From contig JALJCO010009027.1 of NCBI GenBank assembly GCA_023101725.1, forward strand, positions 248,001 through 312,000: a stretch of DNA of 64,000 nucleotides, read 5' to 3'. This document shows positions 49,689-61,824 of this stretch, piece by piece (position 1 is the stretch's first letter; each line of letters begins with the position of its first letter). The translations under genes were made by a program, and so were the position numbers. The notes under the pieces were generated by a model that saw only the letters and a program-made list of their open reading frames with translations, searched no databases and had not been told where the DNA came from. The DNA is from Atherinomorus stipes (lineage: Eukaryota > Chordata > Actinopteri > Atheriniformes > Atherinidae).

Positions 49689-49983
49689 TAGGGCTGAGGA
49701 AAAATATCGATACACTGAAAGTCACAATATTAAATGCTGATATCATATCGATGTTTAAAAATGTGGTATCGATCTATTTTACTAATGAAATCTCAAAAGA
49801 TTTTGTCGTTCAGTCAAGAAATCTCGCGGTTTTCGTGAAATCTCGCGAGATGTCACCGTTATCTTAGAAAATCTGGAGAGATTTTGTTGGTAAAATCAAT
49901 ATCGCATTTTTGAATATCTATATGAAATCAGCATATGAAAATATTGCGATATTTCAGTGAATCGATATTTTTTCCCAGCCCTA
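49689..49983. mobile_element. CACCCCTA-family element, palindromic form 4
   Basis: Starts TAGGGCTGAGGAAAAATATC and ends TATTTTTTCCCAGCCCTA. Flanking 8-mers ctgaaaac at 49681-49688 and 49984-49991 are identical. TCTCGCGAGA occurs at 49841-49850 near the centre. Arms pair over nearly the full 295 bp. Confidence 0.92.
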
Positions 49984-52253
49984 CTGAAAACCATAGCTGA
50001 AGTTGGCCTGAGTTGCCCTCAATTGTAATGTGAACCAACTAAACTGGGGTAGTGTGGTGTCGTCTTAATGGCAGAAAATGGCAGGTCTACTGTCATTTTT
50101 TAATTTTATTTTTATTAGCTTATAAAGATTTTGACATTCAAATATAAGCGAAGCATGTTGTACCGTGTTAATAGTACATAAAAATTGATATGAATGAAAA
50201 AAATATCATTTTTGCAGGGGTGGCCAGCTTTTTGTTCAGGGGGTCCATGGCCACCCCTGGCCACCACTTGAGGGCATCCTTGCACACGTGGCATTTAAAT
50301 ACACAGACACCGCCGCCTGCGCAACCCCGTCCTGCTACAGACACAGACGAAGTTTTATTTTAATCGGTTGCCCCCCCTCTTCCCCTCCGCATGCACCCGG
50401 TCGCAGAGCTTTTTGTGGAGTATGTAATGACTTGACGAAAACTAACTTTTTCCTTGTTCTTGCAGCCTCGCGGGCAAGAACAAAGTTCTTGCTTCTCGTG
50501 GAGTATGTAACAAGCTTGACTCGGACCCCCCATGCCGCCTGTGTATTTTCACACAGCTTGGACTGAAAGGCACGAGTGAAAACACCTCCTGCTTTATGGT
50601 GCAAACATTGTTTCTCAGACACGAGTTGAACTTTAGCTCCCACTCCTGGGAAACAAAGTCCAGAGTGAACATCTCATTTGAGTGTTGTGTTTTCACCCGA
50701 CACCATTAAGAGTTTTCACACACGCGTGTTACACCTTTCTTCCTCTTTCCTCTTCACAAAGTCACAATGAGCAATTCCATCCACGGACTCCTCCTCTCTG
50801 TCCTTGTCTCTCTTGCTCATCCCAGAGGCTTCGCATTCTTCCTCTTCTCACTTCTTCTTTGTTTTATGTCCCTTAATTCCAATGCTGCACAGCAACCGAT
50901 GATTTTTTTTTCCCCCTCCACCTCCTCTCCATCTGGGCCAACAAAGGCCTTTGGGGACTTATTTGGCGTCTGTCTTTATCCCCGCTGCTCGTCTCTGGCC
51001 TACGGGCAAACTGCAGAGTGTGATCTGTCTGCAAGTTGATAGGAATCTGTGATTCTTCTCCTGACTTGTCCCACTTCTCCTTCAAAGCACTCGGCAGTGT
51101 GATGTATTTATTCATGACAAGGAGGTTTGGTCAGGTCGGCGACATGCTTGTCACTTCCAGCTGAGTTCAGGCTTTAGCTTTAAGTCATTTTTATTATTAT
51201 TATTCACAAAGTTTCACAGTTTTTAACAGTTCAGATTAGTATTTTAAAAAATTTGCAATTCAACATATTTTTCTTCCAGTTAGAAACAGTGATGTGGGAT
51301 TTACCTTTTACCATTTGAAAGGAGACACTTACTTGATTTTCTTTTTATTCATAATTCATAACGGAAATCCAAATATTAACTTTAGTTCTTTATTCAAGAC
51401 TCAAAGTGTCTTCAAATTGACTTTCGAATTGAGTGTCTGGAACATTAAACAGGCTCTTTTATCACACAGAGAAGCAGAGCGAGTGCTCGACAAATCAGAG
51501 TTTTTCTCAGTGGGCCATGCTTCATAAAGAAAGCCACTGCCAGCAGGGAGCCGTGAGGCAAAGAGACCTCGTGGCCATGAGGCTGCAGGGCTGGCAAACA
51601 TCTGCAAGAGGCCTCGTCCAGAAGGAGCTGGAGTGGCAAACCTCAGATTTTGTCTTTTGAGGGTTTTGTGTTTCTCTAAAATCAGGTGTGATGTCCTTTT
51701 TCCTTGGCATGGTTTTCACCTGAATACTGAAGACCAGTAAGCTGCCCAAATGTTTGCTTTTATAGAGGTACTCAAACTGCTGATCCTTAATCAATCAAGT
51801 TTTATTAGAGGCATCTGGCTGCAACATACCCTCTTAATTCCAATGAAAGCAGTAACGGTGGTAGTCACTAGTTTATTTTTATGTAAATTTAGAGACCTTG
51901 TAAGGATCAGCCTATTTATTTTGTCCTAATACATGAAAGCACAGAATTTATTTACTTGGAGTGTGTACTTTCTTTTCCACGTGGCTGTTGAACCTCTTTT
52001 AAGGATATTTTTATATGAGCAAAAAGTAAAGGAGCATTAACAGCAGGACAGTCCGGGGGGCTTGGTTCGATTGGGCAGGGATTAACAAAATATTTTACAC
52101 TGTCACTGGTTTGGTTTTTGTTGAAGCTGCGTTTCACTGAAGCGGACCGAATCACCTGGACAGTGTCATGTAGATATTGGAGATGTTGCATACTCTCATA
52201 CTGTACATATCTGCCACCCTACTACATACCTATACAAGTTAACATACTCATGC

Positions 52254-52256
<3 letters not shown>

Positions 52257-52327
<71 letters not shown>
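52257..52327. repeat. Long (TA)n microsatellite
   Basis: About 35 TA units, the longest in the window, leading into the left end of a Tc1-like MITE. Confidence 0.97.
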
Positions 52328-52334
<7 letters not shown>

Positions 52335-52383
52335 CATATCTTTACACAGACATAACACACTTACATAATCATATACACCTATA

Positions 52384-52844
52384 TACATTCTTTCTCAAAA
52401 GCATTTGTACCGTACAATTAAAGGAGGGAAAAAAATGGCTGCCAGTCAGTGAAATGAATTGACAAAAGTAATTATAGATAAAAATTCTATGAAAAGCATG
52501 ACGTTGAGTTTGAAGTGTGGTTTGAAAGAAATATTTTTAAAAAATAAAACAAGCAAACAAGCATGATGGGGCTCCTAAGCTAACATTTTGTTGAAACACT
52601 TTGAGTCAGTAAGATGTTTTCTGTAATGTTCAAAAAGACTTTTACACTTTTTCACAGGTATTTTTGTCCACTGTTCATGGGAAAGGTGCTATAATGTGTT
52701 TGGGATAGTTTTGTTTGTTTGTTTTTTCTGTAGTTAGTAGATAGGGAGTTAGTTAGTAGTTTAGTTTCCTGTTATTTGAATTACTTTTATGAATTTTGCC
52801 TTTGCTTCAATTGGAGGGTATGAATAATTTTGAGGACGACTGTA
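52384..52844. mobile_element. Tc1/mariner-like MITE, copy 2
   Basis: Right end AATAATTTTGAGGACGACTGTA matches the family at 22553; the left end TACATTCTTTCTCAAAAGCA is decayed. Shared interior words include CAATTAAAG, ATGGGAAAGGTGCT-type and CACTGTTCATGGG. Relative to copy 1 the interior is inverted in part or rearranged. Confidence 0.75.
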
Positions 52845-52909
52845 TACATACATAAACATAATTCAGTATATTGATAAAAACATGTTTTTGAGAACTATTT
52901 CTTTGAATA

Positions 52910-52912
<3 letters not shown>

Positions 52913-52955
<43 letters not shown>

Positions 52956-52972
52956 GTGTGTGTGTGCGCGCG
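52913..52972. repeat. (TA)n(TG)n(CG)n compound microsatellite
   Basis: About 20 TA units, then TG units, then CGCGCG. Alternating purine-pyrimidine sequence of this kind can adopt Z-DNA. Confidence 0.95.
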
Positions 52973-53262
52973 TTTTTGCAACATTGTTGGGACCATGTTC
53001 CGGATTTTTACCATCACCGTGGGAACGTCTTGCCTTCGTGGGGACATTTTCCTGGTCTCCATGGGTACAAACCATGTTTTGAGGGTCAAGATTAGGTTTT
53101 AGAGATTAAGTTACAGTTAGGTTTTGGTTAGGATTAGGAAAAAGGTTAGGTTTGGGCAATCAGTTATGGACGTTAGGTTTAGGGTAAGGGGCTAGGTAAT
53201 ACATTATGTCAATGGATGTACCCCACGGGGATATAAAAACAAATGTGTGTGTGTGTGTGCGT
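52973..53262 (+). repeat. Dispersed repeat rich in TTAGGT/TTAGGG-like words
   Basis: GGGACCATGTTCCGG and GTGGGGACATTTTCCTGGTC lead into degenerate TTAGG-type units (53092-53195), then CCCCACGGGGATATAAAAAC and another TG run. I recognise this as a common teleost dispersed repeat of the form GGGGACA-(TTAGG)n-CCCCAC; it is not a true telomere array. Confidence 0.7.
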
Positions 53263-54131
53263 CTAATTTCTTCTAACACAGAAGAAAAACACCTGACTGC
53301 ATTGAAACATCAATGCCATCTACGTCTGAGTACGTCCATTTCATGACATCCCCCCGGAACAGACAGTCCAGCCATAGCATTTAGCATTGAGCTACAGGTT
53401 AACATTAAGCGAGGGCTATGGTTTCACATACCAGTGTTGCCTGTCCATGAGCTGCTTTTATCGTGAAAAAAGGCTTTTCTTTTGAACTTCGGAGCAAAAC
53501 TTATGTTAGCTGATGGCTGCCTGTCTCAGAAAACGTCTTCTGATGGCTTCAGGCAGGCTGTTCACTTTCTCCACAGAGTGTGTGGATAGGTCAGTGATTC
53601 TTTGAGGAGGTGGCTTTCCTCCCAGGTGACATCATTTAGGAGGTAGAATCCTGGCCAGGGGTTTTACAGGGTTGGGAGGGGCAACAGCTTTGAGAGATTT
53701 ATTCAGAAGGAATACGTAGGCATGCCTGAATGACGCAAAGTAGCATTTTGAGGACGTTATGATGTTTGGACATGGCTTGATTTTATTCCACAGTTTTACA
53801 CCACACACTGTGATGTTCTCATAAACAAGTACAGTTTGTCTAAAAGGACGAACAATACAGAAACCATCTTGTACTCTTCAGTATTCCCCTCATTTTGGAG
53901 CTCTCTGAATTGACAGAACGTTATGATACCTCATTATTTTGATGGATTCTTCCCTGCGATGGAAGCAGAAAATCTAAAGAAGCCAGTTAAATCCTGTAAA
54001 TAATTCTGTCACCCGAAACCTGACCCAAGCTCAGTGACATACTAAAGCTCAGCTCAATAAAGCCGAAGGGAGATGCAAGAAAGCTTTTTTAAAAATTGGG
54101 TGAACTGACCCTTAAAAGCCACCACAGCTGA

Positions 54132-54287
54132 CTCAGAGGTACTGAAGTCACATCAAAGCATCTGCAGGTCAAACAGATCAACCTCGTGGCATTTGGACAG
54201 CGCAAGGTGCTGGATTCACTCATCAAAGACCCGATCTCCAGCGGTGGCCGCGACCCCCACATCTTCCAAATCTGTGACTGGAAGTAG
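54132..54287 (+). other. Unrecognised coding-like open frame
   Basis: Stop-to-stop frame of 51 codons with coding-like codon choice. The peptide includes VKQINLVAFGQRKVLDSLIK and SSGGRDPHIFQICDWK before TAG. It has no ATG. A weak acceptor (TCTGCAG at 54161-54167) could precede it, and AATAAA occurs about 165 bp after the stop, which would suit a terminal exon or retrocopy tail. I do not recognise the family; it could be a repeat fragment. Confidence 0.25.
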
Positions 54288-55284
54288 GGGAGCAACAGAC
54301 TTGAACCTGCGCTGCTGAGATGGTGACACCATCCCGTCAGTTGACAAGCTGTTTGAGGGTGTTCTTGCAGCGTGTGTGCGCAAACATCAAAGCTGTGTCC
54401 AGGCTCACGAACACACTCACGCTGTTCTGTTGCATCACAATTTAGTGTGAAATAAACTGAAACTCTGAGACTCTGACACACCGTTCAGGACATCACAACA
54501 AGCACAAGGGGAGCTCGAGACCAGCCTCACACCCACACACACTCACAGGCATATTTGGATGTTATTGCTGTGAACAGCGAGAAGGTAAACATGCCCACAG
54601 AGACACACCGCGACCACACACTGACACACATGGAGCAATTTTTGCATCATGACACATTCAGATGCATGAGGTTATTTAAAAAGCCATTTGTTTGTGCTGG
54701 TTGTTGATCAGCAGGTTGGTTATCGTGACCTCTAATATCCGATTACACAACCGGACTGTCGCACCAGTCCATCAACATAAATCGTCCAGTTACAAATCAA
54801 ACACTCATTTTGGCTCCACCTGAAGAAAACACAACTATTTCTTCAATTATCTTTACTCTCATATGTGAATACATTTGATGCCATGACAAATGTTCACAAT
54901 GCTAACAGGAAAAGACACAAAATCTCACTAACTGTTTTATTATTTATATTTACGGCAGAATAATTTGATTTCTTTAACTAACCATAGAAAAAAAAAACTC
55001 TTGTGTAGTATATTTATAAAAATGTGTAGTTCTTTAATACAGAGGTCACACTGGTGAGACAAAGTTAAGGTATGGTTTTACACAACTTCATTGATGTAAA
55101 CTGCTTTAGGTCATCTTCCCATCGCACCTAATTTGGGTTCATTTAGGTTAACATTTTTATTTCAACATTCAATTTGATTTAAACTTTTTTGTTAATACTG
55201 CTCCAGCTTTGGATAAGATTCTTTCACATGGCACAGAAGTAGCTGGAGTATGTAGATTTCTCTTGGCACACTGGTGTATTTCAA

Positions 55285-55630
55285 TTAAATTCAATTCAAC
55301 TTTATTTGTATAGTGCCAATTCATGACAATGCCACCTCAGGGCACTTAACAGGCAGAGAAATTCAAGTCAAGTTCATGATAGCCTAGCTAAGGAAACCAA
55401 CAGATTGGATCGAATCTTGACTTGACCCGGTCCAATCCCCCATCCTGAACAAGCACAGAGTGGTGGCGAGTGGGAAGGAAAACACCCTTTTAACAGGGTG
55501 GAAAAACCTCCGGCAGAACCCGACTCAGGTAGAAGGTCATCTGCCTCGACCGGCAGGGGTGAAGAAGACAGAGAGACCAACAGATACTGCAACTTTTATC
55601 CAGCCAGACCCGCTGAGAGAGGAGACATAT
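55285..55630 (+). repeat. Abundant teleost dispersed repeat
   Basis: ATTCAACTTTATTTGTATAG, TGACAATGCCACCTCAGGGC, AAACACCCTTTTAACAGGGT and CCTCCGGCAGAACCCGACTC occur in the order typical of a very common fish repeat. Short frames over it are not genes. Confidence 0.7.
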
Positions 55631-55631
55631 T

Positions 55632-56353
55632 ATGGTGCGTTCAGACCGACTGCGGCAGGGGTGGCAGGTTTACATGCAAAGTCTTCGTAAACGCGCATCA
55701 AGGAGCGTCAAACCTTCTTGCAGCGCGTTTAGAGCGTCAGGCGCGTGATGCCAGAGTTGGAAGATCTGAACTTTTGCCGCTTTGACGCAGGGCGTCAACC
55801 AATCAGAGAGACTCAGCATGTCTCAGTGCCGTGACGCAGACACACATTATCTGACAGGACGGGAAATACAGAGGAGACCCGGGGAACCCCTTCACTCCAC
55901 GGAGACAGTAGAGGATAAATTGTGATCTGAGTCCGGTCCCGAGTTTCCAAACGGCGGGTTGGCGACCTGCTGTCCCGATCAGATTAATGAGCTCATAATG
56001 CTGTCTCGATGCCGGACTGCAGGTCGTTAAACTGGGCTGAAAGTGCCCACCGTCGGCGTGCCGTTCCTGGAGTAAACGGTAAAACTAACAAATAGTCTGC
56101 TAAATCCAGACAACGTCATCTTGCTTTGTGGAGCAAATGAAGCCAAACAGCTGTTCAGTTTCATCCACCATAGTGCAAACACACAGAAAGGAAAACAACC
56201 GCCTCCACCACCACACTCAAGATGCGCTTGCCGCGTCATCAACAGCTTTTTGGTCTCTGAATGCCAGCATCTGATTTTATGTGAACCAGCGTCAAACTTT
56301 GGGCGTCAAGTGCGTTTTTGCCGCCGACAACGCGGTCGGTCTGAACACAACAT
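55632..56353. mobile_element. MITE with GTGCGTTCAGACC ends, copy 2
   Basis: GGTGCGTTCAGACCGACTGC at the left, GCGGTCGGTCTGAACACAAC at the right. Many GCGTCA and GACGC words make it unusually CpG-rich for the window. Confidence 0.82.
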
Positions 56354-56642
56354 TAGGATAAATTGTTGTCGATGGGTTCTACTATTTTAAGGGGTCCTCC
56401 TCTGGAGAGGTGGGGCCAAATGAAGCCAAACCTCCACTGCTGCTTCAGTTCATGCATTTTGAACTCTTGGAGTTTCACTTGCAGGAAATTTCTTAGTTTG
56501 TTTATTTGTTAGGAACAATGCACGTTAATGAACGATACATATGCTGGATTTAGCAGGATGCTAATTTCAATCCACAGTCCCATAGAGAAAACATGTAACA
56601 TCGACAGTTATACTTTACTATAAAAAATAAAATAGTTTAAGA

Positions 56643-56922
56643 CAGTGGTTCCCAAACGGGGGGGGGGGGGGGGCAGCCAGGCTTAGAAGTATAGTTCTTG
56701 CACTTCTAACAAAAAAATGTGCGTATTTTTTAAAGTACTAATAAACAAATGATGATGACTCAACTAAAGACATTGCCCCCCCACCCCAATGCAGTGCATT
56801 TTTTTCATGTATCTCATGGTAAATGTTTGGGTGCATGTGGTAAGGGTGGTGGGATTGGGGAGGATTGACCTTATTTTAGCCAATGAAAAGGGGGCCCTGC
56901 AGAAAAAGTTTTGGAACCACTG
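56643..56922. mobile_element. hAT-like MITE with CAGTGGTTCCCAAAC ends
   Basis: CAGTGGTTCCCAAACGGGG at the left, TTTTGGAACCACTG at the right. Identical 8-mers gtttaaga flank it at 56635-56642 and 56923-56930. A 16-base poly-G run lies at 56658-56673. Confidence 0.93.
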
Positions 56923-59820
56923 GTTTAAGAGTACAATAAATAAAACCTGCTATAAAGTTCCTGTCACAAAGTGTCTGTGTACTATCATTATTAATAAAAA
57001 AAGGAAATATACACGTGCATACACAAACATATCCATGTGAATACATGCACATATACACTCCCAAATTTATACATGCATACAAAAACAGACATGCATCCAC
57101 ATTAACTTATACATAAACCCATGTAACCATGTACTCACTCAAACCTGTTAGCATCACATTAAAAATGCCTATTATATAAAAATGCCTAAGACAAGTTTAT
57201 TTGTATTACACATTCCATGTGCAGGACAATTTAGTGTTGCATTGGATGCAATTTCTTTTTCATTTCTTTAAAAAAAAATTAAATGTGCTTGAAAAATGTG
57301 TGAGGATTTGTCTGCATCGAACACACTCAGTGGAGTGCATGTAGCCCTACTAACCGAGGGCAAGCTTATCTTCTATGCAGCTAATAGGGCAAACTTATTT
57401 CCTTTTTTTTTCCCTTTCACCTTTCCTGTTTTTGTTTTCCTTACATGGAGAGATTAAACCACCAGCACACACACATTGCACCAAGTCGGAACCCAAGTCT
57501 ATGTAAATGTAAAAAAGTCAACTTGAGGTCAAGAGTTGAGGCCTAAACAAACTCTAACAATGAGGACAATTACCAGCAGATTGGCCTATTACTGAAATAG
57601 ACTGCATTCCACTTTGAATGTGCGTAACCCTTGGTCCCGTTGAGTGTGTGTGTGTTTACGTGTGTGTGTGTGTACCATCTGCTGCTAACGAGCTCGGAGT
57701 GAGCCGGGTCCAGGTGTGGGGGTGTTTAGTGTACACTGAAGGGCAAGTGAGCCTCCTGTTTGAGGTGCACACACTCCGTCTCCTAATTCGGCATAATCTT
57801 GTGTGCCAGCGGGTTAGACTAGCGTGAAAGAGGCACCGAGACCTCTTTGAGAACAAGTTGGTTATTAGTTGGTTACTATGACAACAAGCTAATAATAATG
57901 GGAGGAAGAAAATAAGAATTGTTACCAAGAAAGTTTTGGTGGAAGGCCGGCGGCTTGGTCATTAATGCAAGGCGATAAAAAAACAAAAAATAGAGAAAGG
58001 AGGCTAATTATTTGTTGAGAAATGTTTATGTTTTAGGTAATATGTGGAAATAAAACTGTAGCTTCTCATTTTTTAATCCTGTATAAGCTGATATATTCTG
58101 TAGGCCAAACAGCGTGGTCATTTTTGCATCTTAAACAGTTTAACATAAAGATTGACAAACCCAGGTAGCTTTTTTGTTATTTTTGCTACTGTATGAACTA
58201 GAAGGGATTTGTTAACTATTAACAACTGTATGTGCAGTACGATGTGACGCATGTGATGCTTTTTTGTTTTTTGTTTTTACTTTTTCCAGGAAATTATTTT
58301 AAAAAAACATTTTTTTAAGATTTTGTGGTGTTTAAAAGATAAATGTCTCATCTGTGATATAGCTTATACTGTAAATTTGGATGGATGTAGCCACCAATAC
58401 GTCACAGTTAAAGTTATCGTCCTCTGAAGTTAGGTGTTCACATTTTTACATCAGATATTTACACAGAAAGTTTATTTTTTAACTTTTGATTAAATATGAA
58501 CTCATAAAATACACAAATACGTAAACAAAACACAAATACCGTAAATGCACTGAACAGTGCTTATAAGACAATTGGTTAAAGTAAATAAATAAATGAATCT
58601 TTATGCTGCCGTCTCCATCAATTAACCGATTAATCAATGCAAAGATTACTTGCAGCAGCTTTGTTTCCTTTTTCAACAGCCACATTGATCGCCTTTGACT
58701 TGAAAGTTGCATCTTTCTGTGGTTTTTATTATGAGGGTTTGTTCATGAAGAATTTAGTGTGAGTGTGTTTGATTTAATTTGAGTACTTTCATTGGTCCAC
58801 TGGAACCTGTTGGGTTATTTCACTGGACTGATTCAATGATTCTTCATGTTTTGGTGACATAAAGCCCGTTAGGCCTAAAAATCCAGCAATTAGCTTCATC
58901 GTTGTTTAAGCCGCAGTTTTCAAAGCATGAGACAAAAGTAGCGGCTTATAGTGCAGAAATTAGGGTATATATTAGCCAAACCTTACTCTGCCTCTGACTT
59001 GTTTTGATGGCACACCAACATTCATTCTGGACATTGCTGGAGATGCAGTTGACCTGCAGGTCCCGAGGCTAAAAAACTGCACTGTGTAATTCTTATTCCA
59101 GTCCAGGGCTTCATGTGATGGAATTTTTGCATCAAAACGAAAGAGGGCATTATCAGAGGAAGCGAGGGAAAAACGGAGAGAAAGTGACAGAGCTAGAGAT
59201 GAGATGAAAGTCACCATCAGGCTGATCTTCTGTATGGAGACTCTCAGAGAAGAGACAGGATGCAGGACAGATATTGAATTAGCCAAAGTGTGAAAAGCTT
59301 CCATAGTGTAGTCGTGTAAGTTAAAGGACTTCACTATTTTGTCTTTTTTACTGTAAATGAAACTATTGTTTTACTAAATGGACATTATTTTCGTATGTAT
59401 GACAATTTTAACCTTATTATTGAGACTTAAACAACTCACCATAGAAATTTAGCAGAGTATTCCGTGTAACCGCCCCTTTTTTAGCATCCATATTGCATCC
59501 TGCTTGAACAGCGACTTCTTTCCAGCCAATAAAACTTATTTCTTGCTCTGTCCCTTTCTTTTCCCTTTTTTCCTGGATATTGTCCTCTTGCATTTCCTTC
59601 ATTTAAAACAGCCAGTGCAGTGATAATCGCTTGCTGGCGTATGATGTGGCGCATACGGTGAAACTCAGCTGCAACATCACCAATGAAAAAGTCATAAAGT
59701 GCAGATTTTCTCAGCCTCGGGGCGCTGACGGGCAGTGACAACTCCAGATATGAACATAGAAATTTTCCTTGTACCATCAAACAAGTCAGGAACGTGGAGT
59801 TTTGTAGTGCATCTTCAAGG

Positions 59821-60395
59821 CAGGGATCTCAAACTCTAGCCTCGAGAGCTATTGTCCTGCAGGTTTAAGATGTTTCCCCGCATCAACACACCTGACTTGA
59901 CTTCATGGTTCATTGTATAGAACTCAACAAGCTTTTGTGTCCATTTTATCTGAATCAGGTGTAGGGGTGGGTTAGGCAAAGACTTCACAATATGACAAAC
60001 GTATCACGATACAATACAATATTGCGATATTGTGACACTTATGATATATTGTGATATTTAAGGCACTTCAGAGAATTTTAAAATGCAGCTTGAAATAGGT
60101 TGTACCGATAAATCGGATGACTACAACAGCAACTGAGCTGGAATCGCACAGATGTACACAAATTCATGTGAAATGAGTAAAACAGGAAACCAAAATACAA
60201 AATGAAAATGCATATTTTATAGTTCTGTTACGAAAATAACGAGATTTTAGTAGTAAAAACTATAGATTCAGATTTTTTAAATTATGGATATGATATCACA
60301 ATGTAAAATATCACGATAATTTGGTGTAATGATATTTTCTTACACCCCTAATGAGGTGTGTTGCACCAGAGTATTATAAACCTACAGGACAGTCT
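59821..60395. mobile_element. hAT-like MITE with CAGGGATCTCAAACTC end, interrupted
   Basis: Left part 59821-59961 (CAGGGATCTCAAACTCTAGC, GTCCTGCAGGTTTAAGATG, CAACACACCTGA) and right part 60351-60395 (GAGGTGTGTTGCACCAGAG, AAACCTACAGGACAG) are inverted relatives, separated by a CACCCCTA-family element. The right tip is decayed. Confidence 0.75.
59962..60350. mobile_element. CACCCCTA-family element, short asymmetric form, inverted
   Basis: Starts TAGGGGTGGGTTAGGCAAAG and ends TTTCTTACACCCCTA. Flanks atcaggtg (59954-59961) and atgaggtg (60351-60358) agree at 7 of 8. Its left half is the reverse complement of the right end of the 15453-16235 copy, so it is an internally deleted copy in opposite orientation. 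Confidence 0.88.
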
Positions 60396-61149
60396 GAGAT
60401 CGCTGCTGTAAACTCATCAGGAGTCCATAAGTGTGGATTATTCTGCAGAATATTTCACAACATAGCATACCTGTCCACCATAGGCTTTCAAAACTATTTC
60501 AACAACATTTCCTTTAAAGGTGGTACTCTAAGATTAACGATGACACACTGATATTTAAACTGAAGTGTCACTAAGAACTTTAGAAGCTGCAGCAAGTCTT
60601 CTTAACTTTACACTCACTCAATGGAAATAGGATTATGTGTTAGAAATGCAGTTACGCTTGTCCATATTTTAAAGTTTCTCTCAAATTTTCTGAGTATTTT
60701 TCCAAAAAAGCTATTTTTTTTTATGTTAAAATGCCTGAAAAAATGGGATATTAGATTTAGCTCTTTCATCATGATGCTGTGTGTAAGAGTCTGCTGGTTT
60801 TTCTGCATTTCAAATGATGGCAGCACTACTTAGAGTCACTGTGGCTCACAAGTCTCTTTGTTGTGTTGCGTTCCTCTGTGCACATGCCAAATATTTACAG
60901 CTTCTCTGTCAGTTTTCCCCTCTGTGCCAGCTCACTTGTGTTTTCCTTGGTTTTATTCATTCCATCTTCTCCCATGGGGGAGATTGCAAAATCTAATCTC
61001 AGTCATTTTTCTTTGTGGGGAAGGAGGGTGGATGGATATCGGATGGCTTGCACCTCATGGTGCCAGTCGGATGCGGGGGCACGAGGGGTGAGGTTGCCAA
61101 CAGGAGGTGGGCATGGGGTGCCAAGCGGAGGCTCCACACTGAGACACAT

Positions 61150-61320
61150 GCTTAATTAGCATCCAAGATGGATGGAGGGAGGAGGAAAAGGATGCACGCA
61201 TGGCAGTACAGGAGGCTAATTATGCCGTTTGAAAAGAGACGGCGGCGGAAAATCTCAGCATCTCAGTCAGAGAACGAAAGCGCCGCTCAGGCATTGTGTC
61301 AAAGCGCTTCCATTCTCATT
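61150..61320. promoter_or_regulatory. Possible conserved non-coding stretch
   Basis: Repeat-free, GC-balanced, with CTTAATTAGCATCC and GGCTAATTATGCC words. No test of conservation is possible here. Confidence 0.18.
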
Positions 61321-61807
61321 TGAAGCTTATTGTATATACAAACACACAAATTTACAGCACAGTCAAAAGTCCTCCAAGAAATTCATTTCCTGAGGCCTGG
61401 CAGCGGCGCCTGATGAATGCGACAGCTGCGCTGCCGAAGCTGAGTGGTGGGAGAGTGTTTCACCGTCGAGGTTTGAGAACGCTGGCAGCCGGTGGATTCC
61501 GCTGCATCCAGTGACTCAACACAATTATTCACTTTTTCTGATACGTGTGAGCTCATTTGCTTCCTCTGGTCGGAAGTTTACCAGAGTCTTTCGGCTTTTG
61601 AGTTTCACCACATGACCCTCATGAGGAAAAGGAAATTCCCGGTCATGTGAAGCACTGACAGACTCTGGCTTTCAGTCAGCTACTGTCTGCACAAGATATT
61701 AACTTTTCCACAGAAGCCCATCGCGCCGATCCGCGCAGCACTGGATGTGATGTCACCAAGTTCAGGTTGAGGACTTGAACTTGTGCGCGAGGAATAGCCG
61801 AGCACGT

Positions 61808-61824
61808 CCCCCCCCCCCCCCCCC
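61808..61824. repeat. Poly-C run
   Basis: Seventeen C residues on the + strand. Confidence 0.95.

Larger units (their letters stand above)
48670..50282. mobile_element. hAT-like element with CAGGGGTG/CATCCTTG ends
   Basis: Identical flanking 8-mers cacacgtg at 48662-48669 and 50283-50290 mark a clean target duplication. Ends CAGGGGTGCCCACA and (reverse complement of the right) CAAGGATGCCCTCA match at 10 of 14. GGGTGGCC and GGCCACCCC words lie inside each end. It hosts three other repeats (48746, 49335, 49689). Confidence 0.88.
48350..50520. mobile_element. Outer element with GCGAGAAGCGAGAAC termini, interrupted
   Basis: TGCATACTCTGCGAGAAGCG with AGAACTTTCTTGTTCTTG at the left pairs with CAAGAACAAAGTTCTTGCTT and CTCGTGGAGTATGTAACA at the right. 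Between its halves lies the 1613-bp hAT-like element at 48670-50282. Removing that leaves an element of roughly 550 bp. Confidence 0.72.

Noticed and set aside
53092..53195. Interstitial telomere repeat.
   Set aside because: Units are degenerate and sit within the ordered motifs of a common dispersed repeat.
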